A DNA stretch of 46,246 bases from an uncultured Elusimicrobiales bacterium. Its GTDB lineage: Bacteria; Elusimicrobiota; Elusimicrobia; Elusimicrobiales; Elusimicrobiaceae. The position numbers were made by a program, and so were the translations under genes. Positions 7,492 to 16,249 of this stretch are shown here, one piece after another (positions within the stretch are counted from its first letter, which is position 1; each line of letters begins with the position of its first letter). The DNA is taken from positions 1 to 46,246 of the forward strand of contig CALUZQ010000011.1 in the NCBI GenBank assembly GCA_944325225.1, read 5' to 3'. The notes below the pieces were generated by a model. That model did no database searches. It saw nothing but the letters and a program-made list of their open reading frames with translations, and was not told the origin of the DNA.

Positions 7492-8841
7492 TCATACCAG
7501 CCCTTGGTCTATCATCGCATCGGCCACTTTTTTAAAGCCCGCGATATTCGCTCCCGCCATATAGTTGCCTTTCATACCATATTCTTCCGCGGCGGAAAGA
7601 CAGCTTTGATGAATGTTGTTCATGATGCGCTGGAGGTATTGGTCCACTTCTTCGCGCGTCCAATATACGCGCATACTGTTTTGCGTCATTTCCAAGCCCG
7701 ATACCGCCACGCCGCCCGCGTTGGACGCCTTGCCCGGCGAATACAAAATTCCCGCCTGTTGGAATGCTTCAATCGCACCCGGCGTACAAGGCATATTGGA
7801 CCCCTCGCACACGCATTTGCAGCCGTTTTCCAACAGGAGTTTAGCGTCTGCGGTATGCAATTCGTTTTCACAGGCCGTAGGGCAGGCCACCTCGCAGGGG
7901 ATATCCCAGGTTTTTCGGCCGGGCCGGAAGTGGGCTCCTTTGAATTTTGTGTCGTACTCTTTCAAGCTGCCGCGGCGTACAAAAACCAGCTCTTTTAAGA
8001 AAGCCAATTTCTCTTCGTCCACTCCTTTTTCATCGTAAATGCTGCCGTCGTAATCCATAAACCCGACGACTTTGCCGCCCAGCTGCGTCAGTTTCTCCAT
8101 CGCGTAAATACCCACATTTCCCGTGCCGGAAATAATGCAGGTTTTTTTGCGTAAACTGTCGCCCCGGGTTGCCAGCATATTCTGCGCAAAATACGCTACG
8201 CCGTATCCCGTCGCTTCCGGGCGCAGCAGACTGCCGCCCCAGTTGGGGCGTTTGCCCGTGAAAGCGCCGGTAAAATCGTTGGTCAGTTTTTTATATTGCC
8301 CAAACATATATCCAATTTCGCGTGCGCCGCAGCCCAGGTCGCCGGCGGGAATATCCGTATGATAACCGATGTGATGATACAGTTCGTTAATAAACGAATG
8401 GCAGAAGCGCATGACTTCGCTGTCTGACTTGCCGCGCGTGTCAAAATCGCTGCCGCCTTTGCCGCCTCCCAGCGGCAGCGTGGTCAAACTGTTTTTGAAC
8501 ACTTGTTCAAATCCTAAAAATTTAAGCACATCCTGCGTTACCGTTTCGTGAAACCGCATGCCGCCTTTATACGGTCCCAGCGCGCTGTTGTACTGTACGC
8601 GGAAACCGCGGTTGACATGAATTTCGCCCTTATCGTCCTGCCACGGAACGCGGAAAATAATGGTGCGTTCCGGTTCTACAATGCGCTCTAAAATGCGTTC
8701 CTTGATGTACAAGGGCTTTTGGTCCAGCACCGGCTTTAAGGTGCTGACGACTTCAAACACAGCTTGGTGGAAAACTTTTTGGGCGGGGTCCCTTTTGGTT
8801 AGCGCCGCCAGGAACTGCTCGGTATAAGTGTTGGTATCCAT
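7492..8841 (-). CDS. gdhA: NADP-type glutamate dehydrogenase
   Basis: Reductively aminates 2-oxoglutarate to glutamate, a main route of ammonium assimilation. At 449 aa it has the size of hexameric bacterial GDHs. The substrate-binding block YKGGMRFH, the catalytic Lys in LGGGKGGSDF, the DIPAGDLG loop and the Rossmann motif GTGNVG are all present and match the NADP-dependent class (cofactor class inferred from overall similarity). The start at 8841 is supported by AAAGGAG seven bases upstream. A TATAAT lies at 8876-8871. The gene stands alone and ends at a bidirectional terminator. Confidence 0.95.
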   Translation of the reverse strand: MDTNTYTEQFLAALTKRDPAQKVFHQAVFEVVSTLKPVLDQKPLYIKERILERIVEPERTIIFRVPWQDDKGEIHVNRGFRVQYNSALGPYKGGMRFHETVTQDVLKFLGFEQVFKNSLTTLPLGGGKGGSDFDTRGKSDSEVMRFCHSFINELYHHIGYHTDIPAGDLGCGAREIGYMFGQYKKLTNDFTGAFTGKRPNWGGSLLRPEATGYGVAYFAQNMLATRGDSLRKKTCIISGTGNVGIYAMEKLTQLGGKVVGFMDYDGSIYDEKGVDEEKLAFLKELVFVRRGSLKEYDTKFKGAHFRPGRKTWDIPCEVACPTACENELHTADAKLLLENGCKCVCEGSNMPCTPGAIEAFQQAGILYSPGKASNAGGVAVSGLEMTQNSMRVYWTREEVDQYLQRIMNNIHQSCLSAAEEYGMKGNYMAGANIAGFKKVADAMIDQGLV

Positions 8842-8870
8842 AGCGTCTCCTTTTGGGTGCAGCTACCCCC

Positions 8871-8876
8871 ATTATA
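8871..8876 (-). promoter_or_regulatory. -10 element of gdhA
   Basis: A minus-strand TATAAT about 30 nt before the start codon, with the AAAGGAG ribosome-binding site between them. Confidence 0.5.
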
Positions 8877-8923
8877 AACATATCTCCGCGAACGGCGCAA
8901 GGGGAATTTTGGCCGTGAAATAT

Positions 8924-8931
8924 GCTAAGAT
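8924..8931 (+). promoter_or_regulatory. Extended -10 of the DtxR/MntR-like gene
   Basis: TGC then TAAGAT, about 38 nt before the ATG. It is divergent from the gdhA promoter. Confidence 0.4.
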
Positions 8932-8968
8932 ATACGCACGATCTGGCTAGAACGCGGTGGAGCATCGT

Positions 8969-9349
8969 ATGAAATTATCCCCCAATATGGAAGACTATTT
9001 AGAAGCCGTTTCCCTGTGCGCTAACAGCGAAGGTATCGCGCGGGTGAGTGATATCCGTGATATGCTGGGCGTAAAAACCCCCAGCGTTACCGGGGCGGTT
9101 AAAGCGCTGGCACAGGGGGGATTTGTGCGCCATCAGCCCTACAGCGGCATTGAACTGACCGCCAAGGGCCGCCGCGCCGCCGAAGATGTAAAAAAACGAC
9201 ACGCCATTTTAAGCCGTTTCTTAACGCAGGTAATCGGCGTCAGCCCTAAAATTGCCGATATGGACGCCTGCAAAATGGAACACGCCGTCAGCCGCGAAAC
9301 CTTGGAAAAACTGCACGATTACCTGCATAAACAAACCGGCGAAAAATAA
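8969..9349 (+). CDS. DtxR/MntR-family metal-dependent transcriptional regulator
   Basis: Metal-sensing dimeric repressor. The 126-aa protein has a winged helix (about residues 5-65) and a dimerisation helix but no SH3 domain, so it has the short MntR form. Metal-site positions can be matched: D9, E12 and H78 agree with MntR D8, E11 and H77, and E104-H105 agree with E102-H103. The position of MntR E99 is C101, as in iron-sensing DtxR (C102). The site is therefore a Mn/Fe hybrid. I prefer the ATG at 8969 over an in-frame GTG at 8957 because GGAG is correctly spaced before it. No metal transporter gene is adjacent, so targets are unknown. Confidence 0.88.
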   Translation: MKLSPNMEDYLEAVSLCANSEGIARVSDIRDMLGVKTPSVTGAVKALAQGGFVRHQPYSGIELTAKGRRAAEDVKKRHAILSRFLTQVIGVSPKIADMDACKMEHAVSRETLEKLHDYLHKQTGEK

Positions 9350-9350
9350 A

Positions 9351-9435
9351 TAAGGCGCTACCAAACCCCCAAAAAATAGCCGTTGCATTGAGAAAACGGG
9401 GGCGCAGGGCGGGTAAATTTTTGGGGTTCGCCTTA
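9351..9435. repeat. Long imperfect inverted repeat upstream of ileS
   Basis: TAAGGCG...AACCCCCAAAAA (9351-9373) is mirrored by TTTTTGGGGTT...CGCCTTA (about 9419-9435), with a GC-rich centre. It may be the terminator of the regulator gene, although there is no T-run after it, or the footprint of a small mobile palindromic element. The stretch 9436-9540 shows nothing else. Confidence 0.5.
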
Positions 9436-9543
9436 CCGTGGTTTGCCGGTTTGCCGGGCCGGATTTGTCAAACGGCTGGCATACGGGGGAGTTTCTTCTT
9501 TTCCCAGGCGGGCAGAACCGCGCGCCGATGCCCGTAAATTTTC

Positions 9544-9549
9544 TATAAT
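9544..9549 (+). promoter_or_regulatory. -10 element of the ileS operon
   Basis: TATAAT inside a very AT-rich stretch (9538-9572), about 35 nt before the ileS start. The -35 is weak. Confidence 0.5.
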
Positions 9550-9582
9550 AATAATATATATCCTTAATAATATACGGAGTGA

Positions 9583-12411
9583 ATGACTATCATGGCTAAA
9601 AATAAGTATTCCCATACCGTTTTGCTGCCCAAAACGGATTTCCCCATGCGTGCGGGACTGGCGCAGAAAGAACCCAAAATTTTGGAATTTTGGAAATCCA
9701 TTAATCTCTATGAGGCCATGCTGAAGAAAAATGAAGCCGGCAAACATTTTGTGCTGCACGACGGCCCGCCTTATGCCAACGGGAAAATTCACATTGGGCA
9801 CGCCCTGGATAAAACCATTAAGGATATTATTATTAAAAGCCGCGCGATGACCGGTTATTATACGCCGTATGTGCCCGGGTGGGACTGCCATGGCCTGCCG
9901 ATTGAACAAGCGCTTTTAAAAGAACTGAAACAAGATAAAAAACACATTACCGATGTGCCCGCTTTTCGCAAAAAAGCGCGCGAATTTGCCGCTAAATTTA
10001 TTGACCTGCAGCGCCAGGGTTTTAAACGCTTGGGCGTACAGGGCGACTGGGATAACCCCTATCTTACGATGTCGCCCCGTTACGAAGGCATTACCATCGG
10101 CGTATTTTTGGATTTGATTGAAAAAGGATATGTCTATAAAGGGCAAAAAACCATTACCTGGTGTTCGCACTGCGAAACGGCATTGGCCGACGCCGAAACG
10201 GAATATAAAGATGTAAAATCCTCCTCTATTTACCTGCGGTTTAAATTGGTGAATCCGAAAAAAGAAGTGTTTGGCGATTTGGACTATTCCAAACCCGTCA
10301 GCTTGGCCGTCTGGACCACCACCCCCTGGACGATCCCTTCCAATATGGCGGCTGCCGTTTCCAATACCGAAGATTACGCCGTTCTGAAAGATGAAAAAAC
10401 CGGCGAATACTATATCGTAGCCGAAAAACTGGCCGAAGAATTTTTGAAGAATACCGAATTGGATTGTTCCCAAGCCGGCAAAGTAGCCGGGGCGGATTTG
10501 GTGGGGCTGAAATACTATCACCCGCTGACGCATAAAGAAAACCCCGTTATCTGGACGGATTTCGTTACCATGGACGCCGGGGTGGGGATTGTGCATATCG
10601 CGCCCGGCCACGGCGAGGACGACTTCCGCGCCGGCAAACAGTGGGGACTGGAAACCTTCTGCCCCGTAGATGAAAAGGGCTGCTATACCAAGGACGCCGG
10701 CGTGTTTGAAGGAATGCATGTGTTTGACGCCAATCCGCTGATGGTTAAAAAATTAGATGAATTGGGCGCCCTTATCAAAGAACAGGAAATTATCCACAGC
10801 TATCCGCACTGCTGGCGCTGCCATAACCCGATTATCTTCCGTGCTACCGAACAGTGGTTTATGAACATTGATAAAGACGGGCTGCGCCAAAAATTAATGG
10901 ATAATCTCTCCCAGGTTAAATTCTATCCGGCCGGCGGCGAAGAACGCATGCGTTCTATGATTGGGCTGCGCCCGGATTGGTGTCTTTCCCGCCAGCGCTT
11001 CTGGGGCACGCCGGTAACGGTGTTGTACTGCAAAAAATGCGGCAAGCCGCAGGTAAACCACGAGCTTTTTGCCTTCATTAAAGAACGCGCGATGCAAGAA
11101 GGTTCGGATTTCTGGTTCATTGACCCGGTGGAAAAATTGATGCCGCAAGGATATCACTGCGAATGCGGCGGAACGGAAATGCGCAAGGAAACCGACATTT
11201 TAGATGTGTGGCTGGATTCCGGCGTATCGTGGGCGGCCGTCGTGAAGGACCGCGGTATGTCTTTCCCGGCGGATGTCTATTCCGAAGGTTCCGACCAGCA
11301 CCGCGGTTGGTTCCAAAGTTCGTATATTCCTTCCTTTACGCTGGAAGGAACCGCACCGTTTAAGACCATCTTAACCCACGGTATGGTGCTGGACCAACAG
11401 GGCCGGCCGATGCATAAATCCTTGGGAAACAGTGTAGATCCCGAAGATGTAATCAATAAATTTGGCGCCGATATTCTGCGGCTGTGGGTGGCTTTTTCCG
11501 ACTATCAGGGCGATGTGCGCATTTCGGACGAAATTTTAGGCGGCCCCGTGGATACTTACCGCAAAATCCGCAATACGGTGCGCTATGTTCTGGGGAATTT
11601 GTCCGATTACGACCCGGCTTTGCATCAAGTGCCCGCTAAAGAATTGGCGGAAATGGACCGGTATATGCTGGGCCGTTTGAACGAACTGATTCAAGAAGTA
11701 CACGCCGGATATGAAGAATTTAACTTCCGCCGGGCGATGCGGGCGATTACGGATTTTTGTATTTTGGATTTGTCCTCGTTTATGTTGGACGCTTCCAAAG
11801 ACCGCTTATATACGCTGGGGGCTTCTTCTCCGGCGCGGCGCAGTGCGCAGACGGTGCTGGCGGAAATGGCCGTAACGCTGTTGCAGCTGATGGCGCCGGT
11901 ACTGTCTTTCACCGCCGAGGAGGCCTGGCAGGAACTGCGCAAAACCGCTTTGGGGCGCGATTTGCCGCAGAGTATTTTCCTGTCTAATATGCCGGTGAAC
12001 GCTTCGTTGATCCCCGATGTAAAATTGGAAGAAAAATGGAATAAAATCCGCCGCGTGCGCGAAACCGTGCAAAAAGTATTGGAAGAAACACGCCAAAAAG
12101 GGGTGATTGGTTCTTCGCTGGAAGCCAAGGTCATTTTCAAAACGGCTAGCCCGGAAATGAAAGCATTTTTGGAAAACACCAAAGAGCTCTGGCCGGAAAT
12201 TGCCATTGTGTCCGAAGTGGAGATTGCGGACGGAAAAGAAGAATTGGAAGTCGCCGCCGAACACGCCGCCGGCCAAAAGTGCGCCCGCTGCTGGCAGTGG
12301 AAAAAAGAGGTGGGCAGCGATGCCGCCCATGCCGATTTGTGCGCCCGCTGTGCCGAGGTGCTGCAAAGAGAAGGCATTACCGTAGAAGAAGGGGAGAAAG
12401 TCGGTGCGTAA
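9583..12411 (+). CDS. ileS: Isoleucyl-tRNA synthetase
   Basis: Charges tRNA-Ile and edits misactivated valine. The 942-aa class I synthetase shows the HIGH motif (HIGHA) after GPPYANG, the CP1 editing-domain signature TTPWTIPSN, and a C-terminal zinc finger with two CxxC pairs (CARC...CARC). This is the bacterial type with the zinc site. The KMSKS loop reads PMHKS in GRPMHKSLGNS, keeping the second Lys but not the first. An ATG at 9592 is an alternative start, because GGAG lies only 3 nt from the first ATG and 12 nt from the second. The gene heads an operon with lspA, which starts 8 nt before its stop. Confidence 0.97.
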   Translation: MTIMAKNKYSHTVLLPKTDFPMRAGLAQKEPKILEFWKSINLYEAMLKKNEAGKHFVLHDGPPYANGKIHIGHALDKTIKDIIIKSRAMTGYYTPYVPGWDCHGLPIEQALLKELKQDKKHITDVPAFRKKAREFAAKFIDLQRQGFKRLGVQGDWDNPYLTMSPRYEGITIGVFLDLIEKGYVYKGQKTITWCSHCETALADAETEYKDVKSSSIYLRFKLVNPKKEVFGDLDYSKPVSLAVWTTTPWTIPSNMAAAVSNTEDYAVLKDEKTGEYYIVAEKLAEEFLKNTELDCSQAGKVAGADLVGLKYYHPLTHKENPVIWTDFVTMDAGVGIVHIAPGHGEDDFRAGKQWGLETFCPVDEKGCYTKDAGVFEGMHVFDANPLMVKKLDELGALIKEQEIIHSYPHCWRCHNPIIFRATEQWFMNIDKDGLRQKLMDNLSQVKFYPAGGEERMRSMIGLRPDWCLSRQRFWGTPVTVLYCKKCGKPQVNHELFAFIKERAMQEGSDFWFIDPVEKLMPQGYHCECGGTEMRKETDILDVWLDSGVSWAAVVKDRGMSFPADVYSEGSDQHRGWFQSSYIPSFTLEGTAPFKTILTHGMVLDQQGRPMHKSLGNSVDPEDVINKFGADILRLWVAFSDYQGDVRISDEILGGPVDTYRKIRNTVRYVLGNLSDYDPALHQVPAKELAEMDRYMLGRLNELIQEVHAGYEEFNFRRAMRAITDFCILDLSSFMLDASKDRLYTLGASSPARRSAQTVLAEMAVTLLQLMAPVLSFTAEEAWQELRKTALGRDLPQSIFLSNMPVNASLIPDVKLEEKWNKIRRVRETVQKVLEETRQKGVIGSSLEAKVIFKTASPEMKAFLENTKELWPEIAIVSEVEIADGKEELEVAAEHAAGQKCARCWQWKKEVGSDAAHADLCARCAEVLQREGITVEEGEKVGA

Positions 12412-12895
12412 AATTGGGGAAAGAGCGGCCGCGTGGATTCGGGAAAATTCCGATGTAGTGGGAATAACCGCGGCCATCTTTCTGTTGGACCATATTACGA
12501 AAGCCGCTGCACTTTTTTGGCTGCCTTCCCAGCCGGTAAAAGTGCTTCCGTTTTTCTATTTGACTTATGTGGAAAATACCGGCGCGGCTTTCGGTATGAT
12601 GAAAAATGGCAATTTCCTGCTGATTTTTGTGATGCTGGCTATTATTGCGTATATTATCATCAGCTGGCGGGAATTTTGTTCGTACGGCAGATTGGTCAAA
12701 TGGGGTGCTGTTTTTATTTTGGCGGGTGCATTGGGCAATCTTTATGATAGAATAACTTTAGGATTTGTGGTGGATTTTTTGGATTTCCGAGTCTGGCCTG
12801 TGTTTAATGTGGCCGATTCTTTTATTACAGTAGGCGGTTGTATGTTTGTGTTGTCTTTACTAACCCAACGCAGTAATAAACGGGAGGGAAAATGA
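12404..12895 (+). CDS. lspA: Lipoprotein signal peptidase (signal peptidase II)
   Basis: Inner-membrane aspartyl protease that removes signal peptides from diacylglyceryl-prolipoproteins. The 163-aa protein has four membrane segments. The conserved blocks VENTGAAFG, NLYDR and VDF...FNVADS carry the two catalytic Asp residues in the last two. A GTG start is used with GGGGAG upstream, overlapping ileS by 8 nt. The ileS-lspA pairing is widely conserved in bacteria. The next gene encodes a lipoprotein, a direct substrate, and overlaps by 4 nt. Confidence 0.95.
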   Translation: MRKIGERAAAWIRENSDVVGITAAIFLLDHITKAAALFWLPSQPVKVLPFFYLTYVENTGAAFGMMKNGNFLLIFVMLAIIAYIIISWREFCSYGRLVKWGAVFILAGALGNLYDRITLGFVVDFLDFRVWPVFNVADSFITVGGCMFVLSLLTQRSNKREGK

Positions 12896-13878
12896 AAAAA
12901 TTGTTAGGGGTTGCGGCAGCTGTTTTTTTGTTGGCCGGCTGCGGAAATGAAGATAAACGCCTTTTTAACCAGGCCCAGGTGGCGGCGTCTAAGGGGAAAT
13001 ATACCCAGGCCATGCAGCTTTATTCGCGGTTGATTAAGCAAGACCCTCAAAACGCATCGGCATTGGTAAACCGCGGAATCTTATGGGAGCAACTCCCTTA
13101 TAAAGATGCCACGGAACGGGCTAAAAACCGGGGCTATGCCGAACAAGATTATTTAAAATCCATTGAAATCAATCCTAACATTCCCGAAACTTACAACAAT
13201 TTGGGGGCTCTGTATATTGATATGGGGCGCTATTCCCAGGCCGTGTATTATCTGACCGAGGCCATTTTGCGAAATCCGCGTTATTTTACGGCCCTTATGA
13301 ACCGGGGGATTGCTTATTCCAAAATGAATCGTTCTTCCGAAGCATTGGCGGATTTCAACGCGGCTTTCCAGCTCCGGCAGGACGACCCGCTGTTGTTCCT
13401 CAACCGCGGGCTGGCTTATTTTGCTTCCGGTCAATACGAACTGGCGCTGGACGATTATACCTACTTAATTTCCTTAACGCCCGATGATGCCCGCCCCTAT
13501 CTGGAACGGGCCCGCGCGTTTATTAAATTGGGTTACCCGGCGAATGCTTACGCCGATTTGGAGGAAGCCGTAACAATTAAACCTACCTATGCGCTGGCCT
13601 ATTATTATATGGGCGATTTGATGTACCGCAAAGGCGAAACGGATTATGCACTGGGACTGCTTGTAAAATCCAAAGAGCTCGCCAGCCAGTATGTGCCGAC
13701 TTACGATTTGATGGGCGATATGCTGGCGGTGGAAGATCCCGTCGCGGCGACGGCCAATTATATGGTGGCCAAAAAATTGGATCCGGCCAACGCCGCTAAG
13801 TACGAACGCAAAATTCGGCTGATGCGTACCGACGAAGGACGGGAAAGAGTGTTGGCGGAGCGGTTCTTTCCGAACTGA
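12892..13878 (+). CDS. TPR-repeat lipoprotein
   Basis: Predicted lipid-anchored periplasmic scaffold. A signal peptide ends in the lipobox LAGC with the acylated Cys at residue 17. The rest of the 328 aa is a run of tetratricopeptide repeats. Repeats of the NRGIAY / NRGLAY and YNNLGALYIDMG type recur about every 34 residues from residue 28 to about 290. The start overlaps the lspA stop (ATGA). The TPR surface implies protein binding. No enzymatic motif is visible, and the partner is unknown. Confidence 0.85.
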   Translation: MKKLLGVAAAVFLLAGCGNEDKRLFNQAQVAASKGKYTQAMQLYSRLIKQDPQNASALVNRGILWEQLPYKDATERAKNRGYAEQDYLKSIEINPNIPETYNNLGALYIDMGRYSQAVYYLTEAILRNPRYFTALMNRGIAYSKMNRSSEALADFNAAFQLRQDDPLLFLNRGLAYFASGQYELALDDYTYLISLTPDDARPYLERARAFIKLGYPANAYADLEEAVTIKPTYALAYYYMGDLMYRKGETDYALGLLVKSKELASQYVPTYDLMGDMLAVEDPVAATANYMVAKKLDPANAAKYERKIRLMRTDEGRERVLAERFFPN

Positions 13879-13880
13879 TT

Positions 13881-15833
13881 ATGACCGATTCTTCTATTTT
13901 GCACGCCCGGCCGGAACCGGCGGCACTGTCGGTGCCGTCCAAGGCGTTTACTTACCGGTTTTTCCTATCGGCCTGTTTTTTGGTGCTCATTTTATTTTCG
14001 CTCACCTTCCGCCATTCGGAAGTGGGCATTTTTATTTTGGGGCTGATGAATTTTTTGTTCTGCGCCGATGTGTTCGTGCGCTGTGCCGGGCGCGACCTGG
14101 CGGCCGGACGGTTGAGTTTTTCCGTATTGATTACGGTATGCGCAGGCGCGGGATTTTTATATTCGGCTTTGAATACTTTTCTAACCGTTAAACTGGCCGG
14201 TCCCGTGGCGGACTTATATCTTTATTGCACGCTTTTGATTACCTTGGGGCTGTGGGCGGAACGGCGGTTGGCCCGTGAAAAAGAAAAAACCCGCGTGTTT
14301 ATTAAAAAAATAGATGATTTTTTACCCAAATCCGGCCGGCTGTGTGAGGGGCGCCGCTTTCGCAAAGTGTTTGCCGATGAATTAAAACCGGGGGACTTGA
14401 TTTTTGTAAAGCCCGGCGAACGGCTCCCGGCGGACGGCATTATCCGCCAAGGAAAAACCTCCATAGACGAGCAGCTCATCACCGGCAACATGCTCCCTAC
14501 TTCTAAAAGAATGGGCAGCCGCGCGTATGCCGGTACGCTGAATAAATCGGCTGATATTTATGTAGAAGTAACGGAAGTACTGGCTGATTCTGCCTTGATG
14601 AGTGTTATTGACGCCATAAAAAAAGGCGAACTGCTGCGAAGCGGGTTCAAGAGCGCGTTGGACGGCTTTTCCGCCTGGCTGCTGCCGCTGTTGGTGTTGG
14701 CGGCCGGAGCGGTGTATGCGTGGGTTTTGTATGCCGCCGGGCAGGAACAATGGTTTCATTATTTGGGGATCTTTTTATTTGTGCTGGCGGCGGCTTGTCC
14801 GGCGGCGTTGGTGTTTGTGGCGGTGTTCCCTTCCTTTTTTACCCGTTCGGGCGCCCGGGCGGCTAAAATTAAAATCCAAAATATGTATGCACTGGAAGAA
14901 CTGTCCCGCGCGGATACCGTGTTCTTTGATAAGACCGGTACGCTGACTTACGGCGAACTGCGCGTTTCGGGCGTGTATCCGGCGGCTAAAGTGTCGGAAA
15001 AGTTGCTTTTGGAAACAGTGGCCACGGCCGAGCAGTTGGTGGACGGCCCCTTTGCCGATGCGTTTAATTTGTATGCCAAAGAACATAAAATTAAAACCAA
15101 GCGGCTTTTGTGTTTTGATGTACTGCCCGGCTTGGGGGTGGAGGCCACTTGCGGCGGGGATAAAATCCTAGCGGGGCGTACCCAGTGGCTGGAGGAAAAA
15201 GGCATATCCACTTCCGCTAAAATTGCTTCGGCGGCTGAAGCTGTGGTATGCGTGGCCCGCAACGGCAAATTCTTGGGGTATTTAACCTTGTCCGACGAGC
15301 TTCGCCCCGGTGCCAAAGAGGCGGTGGCCCTGCTTAAATCCATGGGTAAAGACATTCTATTGGTTTCCGGCGATAATGAATCGTCTGTCGCGGTGATTGC
15401 GCAGGAAGCGGGCATTGAAAAAATGAATTACAATGTGCTTCCTAAAACCAAGGCCGAAATTATTGCCAACCTGCGCGGCTTAGGCAAACGGGTGGTAATG
15501 GTGGGCGACGGATTTAACGATATCATCGCCTTGCTGCGGGCGGATGCGGGGATTGTGTTTGCGTCTGGCAAAAATGTGTATAACAACTGGGTGGATATTA
15601 TTATCAAACGGCGGGACTTGTTTCCTATTTCCTATTTATTTACAATAAATAAGAAGCTGCGCCGGGTGGTTCTTTTAAATGTATTAATGGCCGTGTTGCT
15701 TAACGGTGCATTGGCCGCGTGGCTGCTGTGGCGTATGCCGCAAACGGCCGGCTGGACGATGTTCGTCGGCGGCAGTTTGGCGGTAGTGCTGCTGGTGTTT
15801 TTAAATTCTACAAGGATGCTTAAGATAAAATGA
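13881..15833 (+). CDS. P1B-like P-type ATPase with altered TGE and CPx motifs
   Basis: The 650-aa membrane protein follows the heavy-metal P1B plan without an N-terminal metal-binding domain. It has four membrane segments before the actuator domain, two flanking C306-P-A308, a P-domain with the phosphorylated Asp (DKTGTLT, D350), GDGFND (542-547) and two C-terminal segments. Two features are odd. The actuator loop is TGN (201-203) instead of TGE, and that Glu positions water for dephosphorylation in all standard pumps. The SEHPL motif of the P1B nucleotide domain is missing, with only DGPFADAF at the equivalent place. Either it is a slow or regulatory ATPase or a divergent pump. The substrate is unknown. 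Confidence 0.85.
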   Translation: MTDSSILHARPEPAALSVPSKAFTYRFFLSACFLVLILFSLTFRHSEVGIFILGLMNFLFCADVFVRCAGRDLAAGRLSFSVLITVCAGAGFLYSALNTFLTVKLAGPVADLYLYCTLLITLGLWAERRLAREKEKTRVFIKKIDDFLPKSGRLCEGRRFRKVFADELKPGDLIFVKPGERLPADGIIRQGKTSIDEQLITGNMLPTSKRMGSRAYAGTLNKSADIYVEVTEVLADSALMSVIDAIKKGELLRSGFKSALDGFSAWLLPLLVLAAGAVYAWVLYAAGQEQWFHYLGIFLFVLAAACPAALVFVAVFPSFFTRSGARAAKIKIQNMYALEELSRADTVFFDKTGTLTYGELRVSGVYPAAKVSEKLLLETVATAEQLVDGPFADAFNLYAKEHKIKTKRLLCFDVLPGLGVEATCGGDKILAGRTQWLEEKGISTSAKIASAAEAVVCVARNGKFLGYLTLSDELRPGAKEAVALLKSMGKDILLVSGDNESSVAVIAQEAGIEKMNYNVLPKTKAEIIANLRGLGKRVVMVGDGFNDIIALLRADAGIVFASGKNVYNNWVDIIIKRRDLFPISYLFTINKKLRRVVLLNVLMAVLLNGALAAWLLWRMPQTAGWTMFVGGSLAVVLLVFLNSTRMLKIK

Positions 15834-16249
15834 CTCATACCCACGATATTGACTTTGGTTATACTTCGGATCATGCCCGCAAAAATGCGGACGCTGTCCT
15901 GCCCGATATTCAGTGCTGGCCCAACCAGTATAAACGGGACTATGATATTAAAATTGAATTGCCGGAATTTACTTCTGTCTGCCCCAAAACCGGACTGCCG
16001 GACTTTGGCGTGATTACCATTGAATATGTGCCCGATGAACTGTGCCTGGAATTAAAATCACTGAAATATTACCTGCTGGAATACCGTGATATGGGTATTT
16101 TTATGGAAAATATCGCCAATAAAATTTTAGATGATGTGGTAAAGGCCTGCCGGCCTAAAAAAGCCGTTGTTACCGGGGTGTTTACGCCGCGCGGCGGGCT
16201 GCGCTCGGTCATTACGGCTAAATACGAGAAACACCATGAAGAAAAATAA
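15830..16249 (+). CDS. queF: NADPH-dependent 7-cyano-7-deazaguanine reductase
   Basis: Reduces preQ0 to preQ1 in queuosine biosynthesis for tRNA wobble-base modification. The 139-aa protein is the short, tunnel-fold type. The catalytic Cys is C51 in SVCPKTG and the general acid is D58 in LPDFG, a spacing of 7 as in B. subtilis QueF (C55/D62). The QueF motif ELKSLKYY and the following ENIANKILDD helix are present. The start overlaps the ATPase gene by 4 nt. No other queuosine genes are in the window. Confidence 0.95.
   Translation: MTHTHDIDFGYTSDHARKNADAVLPDIQCWPNQYKRDYDIKIELPEFTSVCPKTGLPDFGVITIEYVPDELCLELKSLKYYLLEYRDMGIFMENIANKILDDVVKACRPKKAVVTGVFTPRGGLRSVITAKYEKHHEEK

Noticed and set aside
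9436..9582. T-box or other amino-acid riboswitch before ileS
   Set aside because: No specifier loop, T-box sequence or terminator/antiterminator pair is visible.
11691..12377. A 228-codon open frame antisense to ileS
   Set aside because: It lies wholly inside a conserved gene, shows no domain and has a composition dictated by the ileS codons.
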